From Coptis chinensis (lineage: Eukaryota > Streptophyta > Magnoliopsida > Ranunculales > Ranunculaceae): 64,000 nt of DNA. The DNA is taken from the NCBI GenBank assembly GCA_015680905.1, contig CM027380.1, positions 10,496,001-10,560,000 of the forward strand, given 5' to 3'. The translations under genes and the position numbers were made by a program. Under the pieces are notes generated by a model. That model made no database searches. It was not told where the DNA came from and saw nothing but the letters and a program-made list of their open reading frames with translations. This document shows positions 23,405 through 36,433 of the stretch, one piece after another (the stretch's first letter is position 1; every line of letters begins with the position of its first letter).

Positions 23405-26400
23405 TTAACTCTTGCTACTAGTAGCAAGACTTTCGTAAAACAGGATGTACCCATGATCGGTGTTGCTGGAGTACTCCTGAGAAGATCCAAAAAATGTCTG
23501 AACAGCAGATTCGTCAATCATCTCCACGTTCTCATCATCGAAGAATAACCAGTGGTTGTGACTTTTCACAAGGCTGACATAGTGCCCATGATTGGGTCCA
23601 CTCCCCACATGAACCACAACTGCAAACAAAGAATACTCAGAATCTGCATCATCCACTGTGTTGCTTAGCTTCAACTCCAGTGGAAAGACCACTCTGTAAG
23701 ACAGCTTCTTATATCTTCCTAGTTGTTCGATGTATTTAAACCGCTTCAGATGTATAACCAGGATATGAGGAGGCTTCTTTATCTTCATTCTCTTCTGCGC
23801 TTCCTGCAAACTACAAAGGAGAAGAAACAGAAGAGGTTTGGTTGATTTACTGCATACAATGTCTAGTGGATATTAAAATTAACATTAAAATTAAAATATT
23901 ATAAAAATATATCCTAAATGTCAGTGGTTGGTTAACCATCTTTTTTCACTGCAAAATCTCAACAAATGCCAGAGCTTTTGATAAACGGTTGCTCAATCAG
24001 AACACAAGGGACATGCATCCCAATGTAGAGCTTTCTCCCAAGTCCCAAGCAGTATTTGTACGAGTGAAGATGCAAACCTCCACTGCAGCCCGACTATATC
24101 TCCTAATATGGTCTTCAACCATATATGAACTGAAATGGTTTTTACTTAATTTGCATAAATTGGATATTGTGGATCATGACTAGTTATGTGATGGATGTAA
24201 AAGCGACAGCTTGCACTCCAACTACACCGGAGACAATTGTTCTTAAAATCTCGCAAAACACATTTTTCAATTTACACGCACACACACAGGCACACAAAGA
24301 TACAAAGATAAAAAGAGCAAACAAACGTGGAATCTATAACACATAGATATGGTGAAAAGGTTGGCGCAAAGGGTACCTGCAGCACTTGTCACAGAAGAAC
24401 TTATCCTCGGCATTCAAAGTCTCCGTAGAACTGAAATTTTTAAGGCAACTAGTAATTGAACTGTTTTGCTCTATGTCAAGGCTCAAGTCTAGAAATGTCT
24501 CATCCCTTGCAGTGACTGTTTCACACCGTAAACACCTCGTCTCATTGGTCAAAATACCCTGCATAGATATAGACATAAGCATCGGTATGGAGAAATTCTT
24601 GGAAAGCTATGCAGAAAATACGCAAACATGAAAAAATAAAGATATTTAACTCAATGAACAAATAGACAAGCTGGCACCACACACTCAAGTTAAGCCCACC
24701 CAAGCTGAACGCACCATACAATGGGTGGGCGCAGCTGCCAAATCTGAGGCTTGAGAAGACTAGATCACGTATTGTCCAATACTCAAGTAAGCCGACATCT
24801 TAGCCGCTACTTGAACACTCATCTCTTAATAGTTGCAGCTAGTATAAAAGTTACTACACATAAGAAATTCACAAGACCAACATCTTATTCACCTGAAAGT
24901 TTTTGTGAACCCACGTGACCAGGGGCTCCTTTTGAACGCCATTGGACAGAGGAATCTTGGGTCCATTCGCAATCTTTTCAGGTGATGATGAAGCATCTGG
25001 AGAACTTTTTGCAGCATTAGACTCTTTCTCCAGTATGTCGACAAGTTCATTTAGTAGAAAATTCAAAAACTCGTGAGCATCCTGCAGAACATAATCATAT
25101 TGAAGACTAGATGAGCAAATTACGCACACTCTATTAAAATTTTAAAACTACTGAAATTGCAGCTGTGCAGCATGTGTTTCTTAAAGAAAAAATGTACTAG
25201 CTTTCCAATTGCAGTTAAAATAGTTTTGGAATAATGTCGTATACACAACCCAAGACCAAATATGTGGGGTGAATGGATGAATATCTGAGCCACAGGAACT
25301 CGAGATATGATTCAAAAATCTTGTATACATCTATCCAGATTTCCTATGTGATTAACGCTAACAAGTGGAGAGACAAAAGAATATTGTAACCAAAGATGTT
25401 TATGTATACAACTAAAATCAATAAATTAAACACTTTTTTACCACTAAACACTTGTATTGCAGTAATTACATTAACAACACCATTCCATTTTCTCTGAAGT
25501 CTCAACGCAGGGTTCGGTAAAAGCATAGAATTCTGCCTTTTACTTGAACCTTTAATCTAAACCTTTCAGAAATATGAAATAAAGATTGTTAGATGTGTCT
25601 CTGACAGAGACAAACCATGTATCAGTATGAGAAGTTTATTGGACTTGTGAACTAAGAACAGATGCTGGTGAAGATTATCTCTAGGCCATAAAAAAAATCC
25701 ATATCAATCATTCCATTGAAAACTCAAACCACGGGGATGTGGTTAGTAAGTTTCAGAAGAGCTGATCTTCTGTAAAGATCGGTTGTAAATGGAGGAAGAT
25801 CACCTTCCCTACTAATCACCCCACTATATCCTGCATAAGAGATGATGTAGCTCCGACTCAGTGCTGCGGACACGACAAATTGCACTTAAATCTGAATGTC
25901 CACTACATCCCGTAGCCATAGATTATCTCAAAATGAATCATGATCTGTTTTTTTCTTTTTCTTTTTCTTTTTTTCACAAAGCACCATTGTAAAGTAGGTG
26001 AAGTAGGCAACCAAAATAGCAATCCTCCATTACTATGGAAAACCAAAACCAAACTACTTTACGTGAAGACTATTAACATAGCTTGGGGGGATCAACATCA
26101 CCAGGAGCCAGAAAAAGCATGTTTCAATCTGTGCCTAAACTTGGTGAACCTATACATATAATTAAATTTGTTGCAATATACAGCTATTTTTCATGAAGTC
26201 CCTTCACTTGATTATCACCAAATACGACTTCTGTCAGTATGGTTCCAGACCAATAAAATGTTACAATCCATTAACAGACTATTCATTAAGCCTCATTTCA
26301 CTGTCCCCAATCCGTAAGAAGGCTAAAATTGAATGTTCTATATTGATGACGAAGCAACACATGCATAAATCCCACATCATGTAATAACCCATTTTGACCT

Positions 26401-29400
26401 CATAGAAGGGAAAGGATATTGCATTTAACTCATATTAAACTTTTTTGGGTTCTTCAACTTATAACTATAGAGGAAACCGGGTCGAGATCAAATTAAATAC
26501 AACCATACAAGTAAATCTACAGTATTTACAATTTACACGCATTTCAATATACACACCATACAAGCTCTGAGATGGTCAAGCACTCTGTACTGGAGGTGTT
26601 CACTATGAGATAACTTGTAAAGCTCATGGAACTTATATGAATCACACGCGTACGGATCTTTGGGTCATGGGTGGTCTGAACTTTGAACTCCATTGTCATG
26701 GAAGAACTCATGTTGAATCTAAAATCTATTATGATTAGTAGTTCATGATATCCATGCCATCCAAACACTTCAAAGGGTTGATATGCCTATGTGATACTCA
26801 AGTACAAAGTGGTTACCATACCAGTTGACACAGATCAAAAATCCAAAACATAGACACTATTTCAAAACATTATTCACCAAGAACACTAGACTCTAAGAGC
26901 CAAAAAAACCAGAGCATCACCACGCCCATTTATAGGTAGCTGATTAGCTTCTAGTTAATCTTTCGTCATAAAGCATGTGATAATACTTGAAAACAACGTT
27001 TAACTTTATTTCACATATTCTATTTTGCAAAGAATGACACTAGAAGTCAAAAATCAAGAATGTGTTTCCATGACAAACCTGGTGCATGTAACTGCGGAAA
27101 AGTTCATTTTGCTTCTTCACTCTCTGTACAAAGCGCTTTGGAGCTATGACACCTGTTTTCTTCTTCTGAGAACTTATCTGCACAAATAAGAAGACAACAT
27201 TGGTCCTCAACACAGCTTACACAAATTGCAACTACCTACAATTATGGGCTTTGCAATCATCAACTGAAGGCACAGAAGGAACTATAGCTACTTCAGACTC
27301 CTGCAAGGTTGAACAAGGAAGTTTAACACCCTGTGAGCGTTTATCGAAGAAGGCTTTTCGGAAGTATTCTCCCTATTTTGAATTTTGCATTTTACTGTAC
27401 CAGGAATTGTGTACCATCTTGGCTAGGTAGTTAGAACTTAAGCGCACTTGTTATTTGCACACCTCTTAGAGGATAGAAAGTCCAACACTAGAACCCACCC
27501 CTCCAGTATTTTGTAGAAGAATATAAAAAGTTTACAAGAGAATCATAGATCATTTACTTTCTCCTCCTTCCCGGAATTTCAATAAAGCTTCTTTTAGCAC
27601 AAAGAAGCTGAAGTTTGAACTGAGGACAATAATTTGTCATGCTAACAACCTGGATCCCCACCTATTTACATATTAGGAAGCATGGTAAATAGATAATATC
27701 AATTAAAATATCTTAAAAGTATATCGCGAGAGCTACTATAATCATAGAAAAATGCAACAAATGACAATTGTGGACTATAAACCCCACCACCATTTTCTTT
27801 TTTCAACTTATTTTTCTTCTTTGATCCTTTTTATCAACCTACTAAGCTCAGAAAATATTGATCATTCCCAAATTGATAGCTTAGGACACTGAGGCATTTT
27901 TCCTATAAATTCCTAACTTACTGAAAAATAAGTAAATAAATACACATTTTCTAATCACATCATGAACATCTTTGCCTTGGAAGAACTGAGTTCTGATGAA
28001 ACTTAAAAAGTGTAAAACTATTGGAGAGAAACTTGAATAAGGCCAATCTTATATACAACTGATTACAGGTTAACATATCACTGAATCCAAATACAAGATA
28101 CTCATACCTAAGACCTGACCATGATTTTGGTTGACGACCAGATAAAAAAATGAGAGTGCAGAGTGTATAAAAAAGCAACTTGAGGCGCGCCTTAAGGCCT
28201 TTGGGAGATAAGCGCACTGAGGCTCTTACTCAATGGCAGAGTAACCCGAGATCTTCAAAACGTAGTTTTTTTCAAAAACAATTACGTTTTCTTCTCACAA
28301 CCACCCTCAATCTTTGTTCAAAGGACAAAATAACATTATTCATATGAAAAATTGTTCAATTTCAAAAATAAAAATAAATATCAAGTCCTTTTTTTTCCAT
28401 TGCCGCCTCTGAGGACTGAGGCTCGCCTCAAGCCTCATAAAGGTAGAGCGCCTTGAGGCTAAGATGCATTTTGTTAATCCTTGATACTACATATGGGATC
28501 TCTCACCAAAGCCCACTAAAGTGAGATGGGATGTTGGGAACCCAAAGATTGGAGTGCAGAAGGTGACCCCAGTGAGCAAAAAGAGCTAGAGAGATCTATT
28601 CAAAAATTTCCAGTTTCAGGATTTGTAACCAAAATCGCCTATCAGCTAGTTAACTTTCTTTTTTAGCTAAAATCAACTAATTAAGCAAATAACTAGTTAG
28701 GGGAAGGGGCCATTCTTCTCCCAAAGGATTGCGACACTAGAAACTTCTTAATAATCACATCCTTCTAAGCTCTAGATTCCAAGACCAGTTACCAAATTCT
28801 ATCTTCTACAAGACACCCTTCTTCCTATAGATAAAACATGCAACTGCACTCAAAGGTCCAAATAACCTATCAAACTTTATGTAATCAGCATATCCTAGCC
28901 TTGGAAAATGTCTACCATGAAACCCTCCAAACCACGAGAATACATTTCCACACCTCACACCTAGATATTTATTTATCAATAAAAGCACATAGGCAACCAT
29001 CTATAAGAAAAAGATTATAAGCATTGCAGCAGAGAATCATGACTTAAATTCATGGTAAAGCAGTAGTAGCATACCTGTGTGAACAAATCTGCCAAGCATG
29101 TCAAAAGATTCTCTTCTACATCGCCAGTAGTTTTGTTGTTTGTATAATAATCAAGTAACTGTTCACGGAAGGGAACACAGAAGTAAAGTGCCTGCATAGT
29201 GATAAAAACAACAGATCAAGTTGTTTGTTTGTACAGTTGAAGAACCTAAACTCTAGGCACATTCAGAATGATAAATAAATATCCAAAGTAAATGACCTAA
29301 TGAACCCTATAAAAAGAAAAACAAATAAAGTTGGGATCGGAACCTGTAAAACGGAATTACAGTAACAGGTATTGCCGAAATTCTCGAGGCCGAAATATCT

Positions 29401-29460
29401 TTCGCCTTCAGGAAACTGGTCCCCAAGTGCTTTCTCAAGCTTTGAACCCGCCGCACCCAT
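23405..29460 (-). CDS. UBP4: Ubiquitin carboxyl-terminal hydrolase 3/4
   Basis: Six exons (29460-29344, 29191-29075, 27177-27079, 25081-24893, 24558-24377, 23810-23405) with GT..AG introns give 369 residues, close to the ~370 of Arabidopsis UBP3 and UBP4. The USP Cys box [13 protein letters not shown] places the catalytic Cys at residue 32. The His box [10 protein letters not shown] places the His near 311, with DD at 326-327 after it. Two CxxC pairs (183/186 and 230/233) form the zinc-binding finger. MGAAGSK at the N-terminus suggests N-myristoylation. The enzyme removes ubiquitin from proteins; in Arabidopsis the UBP3/UBP4 pair is nuclear and needed for pollen. The symbol could equally be UBP3. 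All exons are in phase and no breaks are seen. Introns 2 and 3 are about 1.9-2.0 kb. Confidence 0.96.
28180..28470. repeat. Imperfect inverted repeat in UBP intron 2
   Basis: A GC-rich head (TTGAGGCGCGCCTTAAGGCC near 28179) has partial inverted partners near 28410-28460 (GAGGCTCGCCTCAAGCCTC and GCGCCTTGAGGC). It looks like a small non-autonomous DNA element, but I cannot fix its ends or a target duplication. Confidence 0.4.
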
Positions 29461-30380
29461 CACCACCGTCGACCACCACCAATAACCTATTTTTCCCCAA
29501 CTTTATCACCTGCACCTAAATTTCTTCTTTTTTTTTTTTCTTTCCAACTAGAGTTTTTTTTATTATAAATAATAATAATAATAGACAAAATGTTTTTTTT
29601 TTTTTTTGTTAGAGTTTTGGAGAGCTTGTTTAGGTAGAAATTTTAATGGAGAAGAAATGGCAATTTTTTCTCTTCTCTCTTCTTCTCTCAAGTCTCACCA
29701 CAGTTTTCTGTTGACTGCGCTTATTTTTCCCTCGTGTCGTGTTTACCCTCTTTTCCATTTGCCCATCTGTGTCGATATTTCGTTTTGGAATATCCTTTTT
29801 TCTTTGGTTTTTTAAAATTTTTGTTTTCTTTGTCACTTGGTTAGTTGGTTGTCCATGCTAATCGGAACAGTAAAAAAAATCATGGTTCTGGTATTCGCGA
29901 GATGTATGGTGCGCAGGTAATGTGGGCTTTGACCTGCGCACTATAGATTTAGTCTTTTTAGAAACCGTTTAGAAATTGTATAGTATTTTTGTGTTTTTAG
30001 TATACATTTTATTAATAAAATTAATAAAAAATGTGTATAAATGGTAAATATCTTACAAACAGAAATAAAAAACCAAAACCGGAAATACTTTCTAGGAACC
30101 GATTGTTATAGGTATGGTTCTACAATTTTAAGAACAGTAAAGAATCAAAACCAGAAAATTAAATGATCTAAAAACCGGACAGTTGACAGTCCTAATTGTG
30201 TGTAGGCTCTGGCACTTTGCTTGCAAGTAAACGAGATGTGGTAGACTGGTGGTTGTGTGCTGATGGGTGAAGACGTGAAGTAAGTAATAATGTGTGACAT
30301 TTTGGCCATTAGAAAGTATCAGATATATTTATCGGAATATCATCCTTTGACCTTAAAATAAATCGGTAGATATTCATTTA
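29461..30380. other. Divergent intergenic region between UBP3/4 and TRM112
   Basis: The two flanking genes are transcribed away from each other, so both promoters lie here. A perfect 10-bp inverted repeat (GTGCGCAGGT at 29909-29918 and ACCTGCGCAC at 29932-29941) surrounds a 13-base loop. Poly-T and ATA runs occur at 29525-29606. No gene is supported. Confidence 0.6.
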
Positions 30381-30420
30381 TGGGCTTTAATTGGGCCCTA
30401 GTAGTAGAACGGCTATATAA
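30381..30420 (+). promoter_or_regulatory. TRM112 core promoter: site II motifs and TATA box
   Basis: TGGGCT (30381-30386) and TGGGCC (30392-30397) match the plant site II element (TGGGCY) found in promoters of growth-linked and ribosome-related genes, where TCP factors bind. TATATAA at 30414-30420 lies 36 bases before the start codon. The function is inferred from motif and position. Confidence 0.55.
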
Positions 30421-30455
30421 TATGAGCAGCAGCAGAAAGAAAAAAGTGAGAAAAT

Positions 30456-30824
30456 ATGAGACTCTTAACACACAACATGCTGTCCAGCAACATTAAAGGA
30501 GTAACAAACGGCTTCCCACTCTTAATCGAAGCCGAGAAATTCATTGAAAAAACCGTGGATTTCAACCCAGATTTTCTCAAAAACATGTACCCAAAAATCG
30601 AATGGAAAGCATTAGTATCAGCTGCAACATCAATGGGTTATAATCAGCTACCAGAAGAAGTAGAACCATCAATGCTTGAATCTGAAGAGTTTTTGAAGAA
30701 ATTTCATCATGCACTTCTTGAACTACATCTTGAAGAAGGTGCTTTGATTTGTCCCGAGACTGGTAGAAGATTTGCTGTTATTAAAGGGATACCTAATATG
30801 CTTCTTCATGAAGATGAAGTTTGA
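30456..30824 (+). CDS. TRM112: Multifunctional methyltransferase subunit TRM112-like
   Basis: A single exon encodes 122 residues, the usual plant length. The start MRLLTHNMLSSN and the end KGIPNMLLHEDEV are family hallmarks, with FHHALLELHLEEGALICPE in between. Trm112 is the small zinc-binding-fold partner that stabilises methyltransferases acting on tRNA, 18S rRNA and the release factor eRF1. In Arabidopsis the homologue SMO2 promotes cell-division progression during organ growth. Plant members, like this one, lack most of the N-terminal zinc cysteines of the yeast protein. Site II and TATA motifs lie just upstream. The gene is complete. Confidence 0.96.
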   Translation: MRLLTHNMLSSNIKGVTNGFPLLIEAEKFIEKTVDFNPDFLKNMYPKIEWKALVSAATSMGYNQLPEEVEPSMLESEEFLKKFHHALLELHLEEGALICPETGRRFAVIKGIPNMLLHEDEV

Positions 30825-31656
30825 TTTATGTACTCATGGTTATTTGTAATATTTGGATTTTAATATGAAATTTGGAGATTTTATGTTATTTTGTGTTTAG
30901 GGTTTATTGATTTTGCAGAACCCTAAAACCCTAATTGGATCTTTATGGATTTTCTGTTAGGCCCACGGCCCCGCCATGCCAATAATGTGGACCCTTGAAA
31001 TTGAAATCACACGTATAGATAGATATAAGGCAGCTGTATTTGGCATTCATTGTTACGCCATTGTTACGTTTTTTTAACTAGTTTAAAGTGTACCTTTCGT
31101 GGACTGCATTTTCCTCCACAAATGTTTGCGTGGAGTGGTAAAATTGATTTGAGATCAAGTGTTTGAATTTTGGATTGGAATATGAAAACGAAATTGGTTA
31201 TTTCTTCCATTCATAATTTTACGACTGCCTTGAACTGATGGACACTGTTGTGCTGTCCCGTTGAAAGGTTCACATTTACAAATTACAATCTGTATTACAA
31301 AATTTTGCTACTGGAGATTTGCAGTACTAGGAAGCAATAGTTTGATGCATGTAAATGACAGCTTCTATTAGTTTATTAGTTAATTAGACTGATAACTGAG
31401 ACTGCTGATTGGGATCAAAGGTCTCAATTTACCTGAAAGATTGATCACCGTATACTAAAATCATGCCTTCAGAAATTTATTTTGACAGGATCTGGAGTTC
31501 CAATTGCATCAACATTCAAAGAACATAACAAAAATTTTATACTGCCTCATCAAAGAGGAAGCACATAAATACTTAAATTCAAATGCAAGGTTAAAAGAGT
31601 TTCTAAGTTACAATGGACTGTACAAATAAAGATTGAATAATCATTTCGTGACTTCT
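30825..31656. other. Convergent spacer between TRM112 and TMEM135-like gene
   Basis: Holds the 3' UTRs of both genes and AT-rich DNA. No other gene is seen. Confidence 0.55.
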
Positions 31657-34600
31657 TTAAAATTGCTTGGACGTTTCAACTACGCTTGCACGAGGAGTGT
31701 CACCAGTAGACAGAGGAACACCAAAAACCCAATCTAGAACATTCAAATACTTTGAGCGGAACACCTCTCTCTCCCTTGCATAGCAGTGCATGATGATGGC
31801 TGTTGATAAGCTGAATACAATAACATCTGCTCTTTTTAGCTTATTGGATTCTGGCAACAAGCCAACATCAGCCATGCATGTGAAAAAGCTCTCGATAGCA
31901 CGAGCAAAACAGTACAATGATATCTCAATTCTCCTGCTCTTTTTCTCAATTGCAAGGGCCAGGCCCGTCGGAAACTGTTCAAAACAAGTGTTATTGGTAA
32001 CAAATTCGTATACTATATCGCCAATTAAAACAAAAATTTACTACATCAAAACAATACCGTTCCCATTGCAACTAGAGGAATGCTGCACTGTTTAAATATT
32101 CTGAACAGCACACAAGTCCACATCCTGAAGAACAAATAAAAAGGCTTCATCAGCAACTATAGATGAACAACTTTTTTATTTTATTTTTCATTTCCTAACC
32201 CCTTCAATCCCATTCTTTTTTCCCCAGTGAAGTTGGAATTTTAACCGATGACCTTGGGGCCAACTTCTCAAGGCTTGACCATTAGGTCCATCAATAGATG
32301 AACATTTCAAAATACTTTAAGCAAGTTTGAATATAAATACAACATAATTTAGCGTGCCAAAATGACTGCCTAGAATTTCTTTTACTACATGCTTATGGAC
32401 CAATAAAACCACAACAATTTTTTCAAAGTCATATGTCAGTAGCAAAACAGGCACAATATTTGTAGGCAATCACTTTTACCCATGCAGAGAGTCAACAATA
32501 TCTTAGTTTTGATGTTAGTATATGCTCACCAGGCAGATGAACAGTATGCAGAGAGAAACAAACTTGATCTGGCAGTACCAAGCAGACCCTTTCCCAAAAT
32601 TGTGTAAGGCCTGCATGGTGTTGAACAAAAAGAACTTAATAAAAGATGTACAAGGCAGCACAAGTATACTTTATGAAAGCCAAACATGAATACATAAAAC
32701 CCGGACCACAAGTATACTTTATGAAAGCCAAACATGAATACATAAAACCAGTGAAATACAACGATGGTCAAAGATGATTGAAGAAACAACAGCTAAGAGT
32801 TTCAAGAAATTTGTTCTTATTGCGCTGAACAATCAAGTGACCAGGCTGGACTTTTAGAACAACTCTTCCAGACTGCATGTATGATTGATAAGAATGATCA
32901 CACTTGCACATCAAGGCCCAGTCTGATTAAGTATCACATGTTAAGACTTTTTCCACATGCAGTTGACAAATATGGTATAAGAATGAGTTAAAGATATATT
33001 GCCAAGCAATTTGCAACAAATGGGAGTTAGTGGAGTACAAACAACAACGGCTAACCAGACTTCAGTACCTTTTCGACAGATCTTGACGATGAACTATTAG
33101 AGCAGGAATCAAATAAATCGGGAGATAGACTGGCAATGCTCTTTGATAGGCTTGAAAAAGAAAAGAAACAATATGTGCTGTACATCCTTGATTCCCATGT
33201 ATCATCTGCATAAGAAGTAGCAGTTACACAATCACCTTTTTAAGATTCTGTGATTCTTTATATCTAAGTAACATGGACATTTAATATTCTTAAAATAATC
33301 CATGTCGGACACACAGACACATTGCGCATAGGATTTCAAACTAGGGTTTCTTCTATACCCTAAAGACTAAGAAAATAATCTATTAACATAGTTACAACTG
33401 CATGACATCCACTTTTATAGCTAATTATTTGTAATGATGCACTTTGTAGTAGTTTGTACGGTCTTGAGCCCAAGAATTAGTGGAGCATCTAAAAAATAGT
33501 AATAGTTTTCCTTTTAATTAGTCGTGTCCCTGGGTCCTGTTCATATAGGTCACCATATTGGACACTCTGTATAGGACACTGACAAACGGATCCATGTCAA
33601 TGTGACTTAGATTTATATTATATATACAAAATGTAGAGAAATATGAGAATCCCCCTTCAAACTTAACTACCAGTGATAAAGTGCCACATGATACAAGAAC
33701 AATGACAAAAACAAAGTAGGCGAGAAAACAAAAACACCAGAACCATAAAAACAAAATCAAAAGTGAGCATGCTAGAGCCTTCTACTAAGATGACAAAGAA
33801 ATCTAATGCTCTGTCACTGTTCTCAGAGGATAGACAGAGAAAATTGACGATCATTTTATGCAAAATGCTTTAAATATATTATTTTGATTTATACTATTTT
33901 TCTCTTCAAAGAGTGGACATCCTATCACCAAAAGCAGTCTATACGCTCGAAAGTATAGAGGCTAAAACTATTAGACAGCCTCTTATGAAAGTTTCTCCAC
34001 CGTGACCCTTGCAAACATTCAAGATGGATGGAGACCATTAAACTGAAGAGTAAGCTTAAATTGCTGATCAGTTGCAAGTGCTATGACTTACGAGAGTTTA
34101 ATGGTGTTCTCTTAGAGCAGTTCTTAAACAGGATGAATTCGGCCCAAAAAAGTTTCTTTATGCTGGTATTTCTGGGAGCTCAGATGGAATAGCCTCTTTC
34201 ATCAGTATATCTTTTGCCTAACATAATTTTGCAATAAAATGCTTCTTTACTGATCGAATAATTGCTCAGGAATGTGTTAAAGCAAACAAAATACTCTAGT
34301 TTCATAAGCCCAGTGTTACAATGTCAAAAAAAAACAATGTCAAATGCTTATAAAATACACCGTGTACAACAACCAATAGCACTTAATTAAGGTCTCGAGA
34401 TCTCATCATCCAGAATATTCACAAAAACTAAACTAATGTCAAAAACATGTCCAGAAAACAGCTATTCCTTCAAAATAAGGAATGAACATTTAAATCGTAT
34501 CCATGGAATCCAAATAAACCTTTTCTCATTTAGAGGGCTAGCTTGGTGATTCCTACTAGAGGAATATCTCAATATTATTCTTCCTAGAGAACCATATGCA

Positions 34601-36433
34601 TTCTACCAATATATTTAAACAACGGAAGTTTCAATAATAACAATATAGTTTCAATAATGACAATATAGTTAAGCAGGGTGTTCTAAGTTCTAAACATATT
34701 TGTACTTTGAATCCAGGAAATTTTATTGCTCTACAATAGAACAAATTTTAAAGCACATACCGAACATGGCACTTTCATTTCAGGATCTAATTTTACATTC
34801 ACACCCACGGACTTGTAATGCTTTTCTATTCCCTCCAGATTTGAGAAAGGAATGCCACATGCAATCTCTTTGATGCCTTGAAGAATAATGGGATCCTTTC
34901 CACCATGCTTATTGAGAAAGGACTTATATGATGGAGGCAAGCTCTCTTGGTTCAATATATATGCAGACCTGGCAAAAGATTCGCGGTGTAGTCATAGTCT
35001 GAAGACAAAATTGTATTCTTTATTATCAAGCATTTGTTAATTAAAAAAGCATGGATTACAGATGTAAAGATTATGTCATAACTCAATGTTTACATTCATG
35101 TGATTGTCCTACTTAAAAACTAAACAGAAAACTCATATATTTGCCGTTAGGATGAGGTATACCGAAGCACCCAATTAAAAAAAGGATCAAACATTATATA
35201 AAACATTATACACTACATTGTTTTCTATGATGACTAATTAACTTTTACCAGCTCAACTAAGACTTATGAACATTCCACACTACAGTTTTTTTATTATCAA
35301 CTCAAGTAAGAGTTTAACATGTAAGATCCTTCCATTTCCATCTGAAAATGTGTTGATAGACTCTACCAAGTACCCAATATTACACCAAAAATCCAGACAT
35401 CTCTCTTGCTCAAAATGAAAGTTCTAGCCTCACCAATCATCATTGCCATGGGCATATTCAAAGTAGTGCCACAAATAAAAACCAAATAAAATGCATAAAA
35501 ATTTGCAAGCAACAATAAATTAACTATTGATTAATTGAAGTACACGACATTAAAAATGGAAATATACATACAAAATTTGTGATGAAGATAGGCACATGAG
35601 GAAAATATCGCCATGTGCCCATGTCAGCGGTTTGCAAACACGTCCAAATCGTTCACTCTTAATCCCACACCGCGAGGCTAAGACTGCAGCACGCATAAGA
35701 ATATATATAGCCAAACTCGTATGCTGTGTCTTTGTCCCAGTCAAAAGCATTGAAGGCCCAGCAATTAGCCCTGCCAGCAATGCTCTCCAATTCGCCGTAC
35801 TAAAATCCACCATAACAACAAACCACAACACCCAACCACTTCAATTCACATTACAACCTCTTAAAACTCAATCAAATAAATAACAACAATAAGATGAGAA
35901 AACATACCTTTTATGTCCACCCAAAGCAGCAATACATTCATCGACAGAAACAAATGTACCCGCAAAACTTCCAAGAAAAAGACCATATCTCAATGTCTCT
36001 TTACAAGCCACAACAACAGCTTCGCCATTTGAAAGCATTCCCACTCTCTTCCTAAACAGAAAAACATCAAAATTACTTCAAAAAAACAAACTTTATACCA
36101 AAACTAAATAAAATTCAAATTCCCAACATCAAATTACCTCACGGAAGAAAAATTCCTTCGACTTTTCAATCTAGCAAGTATTGAAAAAACAGCTAGACCA
36201 CCTTTCAAACCAGCTCCAATTGCAAAACCTTTAGCAGAAGCATTAATGATTCTCCATAACTTGTCTGAATCTTTCGTGGAGCTCAAGTTTAAGTTGAGAA
36301 AACGAGAGGGGTCAAATTTTTGACAATAAGGACATTTTTTGTTAACAGATCGCGTATCATTCGCGTCAGTTGTACACGTGCAGTGGGTGATGGAACCAAT
36401 GGAATTGTTTTCTCCGTCACATGGCGGAGACAT
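31657..36433 (-). CDS. TMEM135-like membrane protein
   Basis: Eight exons (36433-36138, 36051-35908, 35799-35572, 34968-34761, 33205-33069, 32610-32530, 32124-32058, 31974-31657) join in phase with GT..AG introns to give 492 residues. Near the N-terminus there is a CPYC motif (about residue 34). Glycine-rich hydrophobic segments follow (KGFAIGAGLKGGLAVF and RYGLFLGSFAGTFVS), resembling the Tim17/22/23-like fold noted for this family. A Cys-rich C-terminal part contains CSSAW, MWTCVLF and YCFARAIESFFTC. Plant homologues are annotated as TMEM135-like or Tim17-family proteins. Animal TMEM135 acts on mitochondria and peroxisomes, and the plant role is unknown. The exon 3 donor is set at GTATGT (35571) because it keeps the frame. 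No breaks are seen. Confidence 0.88.
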
